Positions 6,342-6,356 of a stretch of 6,356 nt of DNA are shown here, piece by piece. The DNA is taken from contig CALISC010000104.1 in the NCBI GenBank assembly GCA_938041945.1, positions 1 through 6,356 of the forward strand, read 5' to 3'. Under the pieces are notes generated by a model. It saw only the letters and a program-made list of their open reading frames with translations, did no database searches and had not been told where the DNA came from. Within the stretch, counting starts at the first letter, position 1; the number at the start of each line of letters is the position of its first letter. Source of the stretch: an uncultured Acholeplasmataceae bacterium. Its GTDB lineage: Bacteria; Bacillota_I; Bacilli_A; Acholeplasmatales; Acholeplasmataceae. Position numbers and translations under genes: made by a program.

Positions 6342-6356
6342 AGATCGGAAGAGCGT
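6342..6356 (+). other. Illumina TruSeq adapter remnant at the contig end
   Basis: AGATCGGAAGAGCGT is identical to the first 15 bases of the standard Illumina TruSeq adapter as seen at the 3' end of short-insert reads. It occupies exactly the last bases of the window. This is untrimmed library sequence and not part of the genome. Confidence 0.95.

Overview
The window comes from an AT-rich, low-GC Gram-positive-type genome (Bacillota or a walled or wall-less Mycoplasmatota relative). The supporting signs are AGGAG-type ribosome binding sites, a U-tract hairpin terminator, bacterial lipoprotein signal peptides, and Lys/Asn/Phe/Ile-rich proteins. All twelve tryptophans in the four genes are TGG and no gene contains an in-frame TGA. 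The standard code therefore applies, which argues against TGA=Trp mycoplasmas, spiroplasmas and ureaplasmas. Acholeplasma-like, Erysipelotrichia-like or uncultured Mollicute-related lineages fit; I cannot name the species.

Layout. (1) 1-1352, minus strand: the 5' part (450 codons) of an unrecognised exported protein with a Sec signal peptide, running off the left edge. It is poorer in G+C than the rest. (2) 1353-1432: an 80-base gap holding a strand-specific intrinsic terminator with a C(UACG)G tetraloop. (3) 1433-3751, minus: a 772-residue surface lipoprotein with an Fn3-like N-terminal module and a right-handed beta-helix resembling the non-catalytic N-terminal part of streptococcal M26/Zmp proteases. 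(4) 3745-5649, minus: a complete cytosolic M13 (neprilysin/PepO) metallopeptidase of 634 residues with all catalytic residues present. Genes 4 and 3 overlap by 7 bases and form a two-gene operon read from an extended -10 promoter and closed by the terminator. (5) 5650-5780: a 131-base divergent intergenic region with promoters in both directions and a perfect 14-bp palindrome over the rightward -35 element. (6) 5781-6341, plus: the start of a TroA/ZnuA-like metal-binding ABC transporter lipoprotein, cut off by the contig end. (7) 6342-6356: fifteen bases identical to an Illumina TruSeq adapter, so the right end is a sequencing artefact and not biology.

How the parts may work together (inference): a cytosolic oligopeptidase is co-expressed with a large surface lipoprotein, next to a divergently transcribed metal-uptake gene. 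The M13 enzyme needs zinc, so a shared metal or nutrient theme is possible but unproven. I found no RNA gene, CRISPR array, insertion sequence or defence system. The most unusual biology is the protease-plus-beta-helix lipoprotein pair and the composition-shifted exported protein; the firmest technical observation is the adapter.
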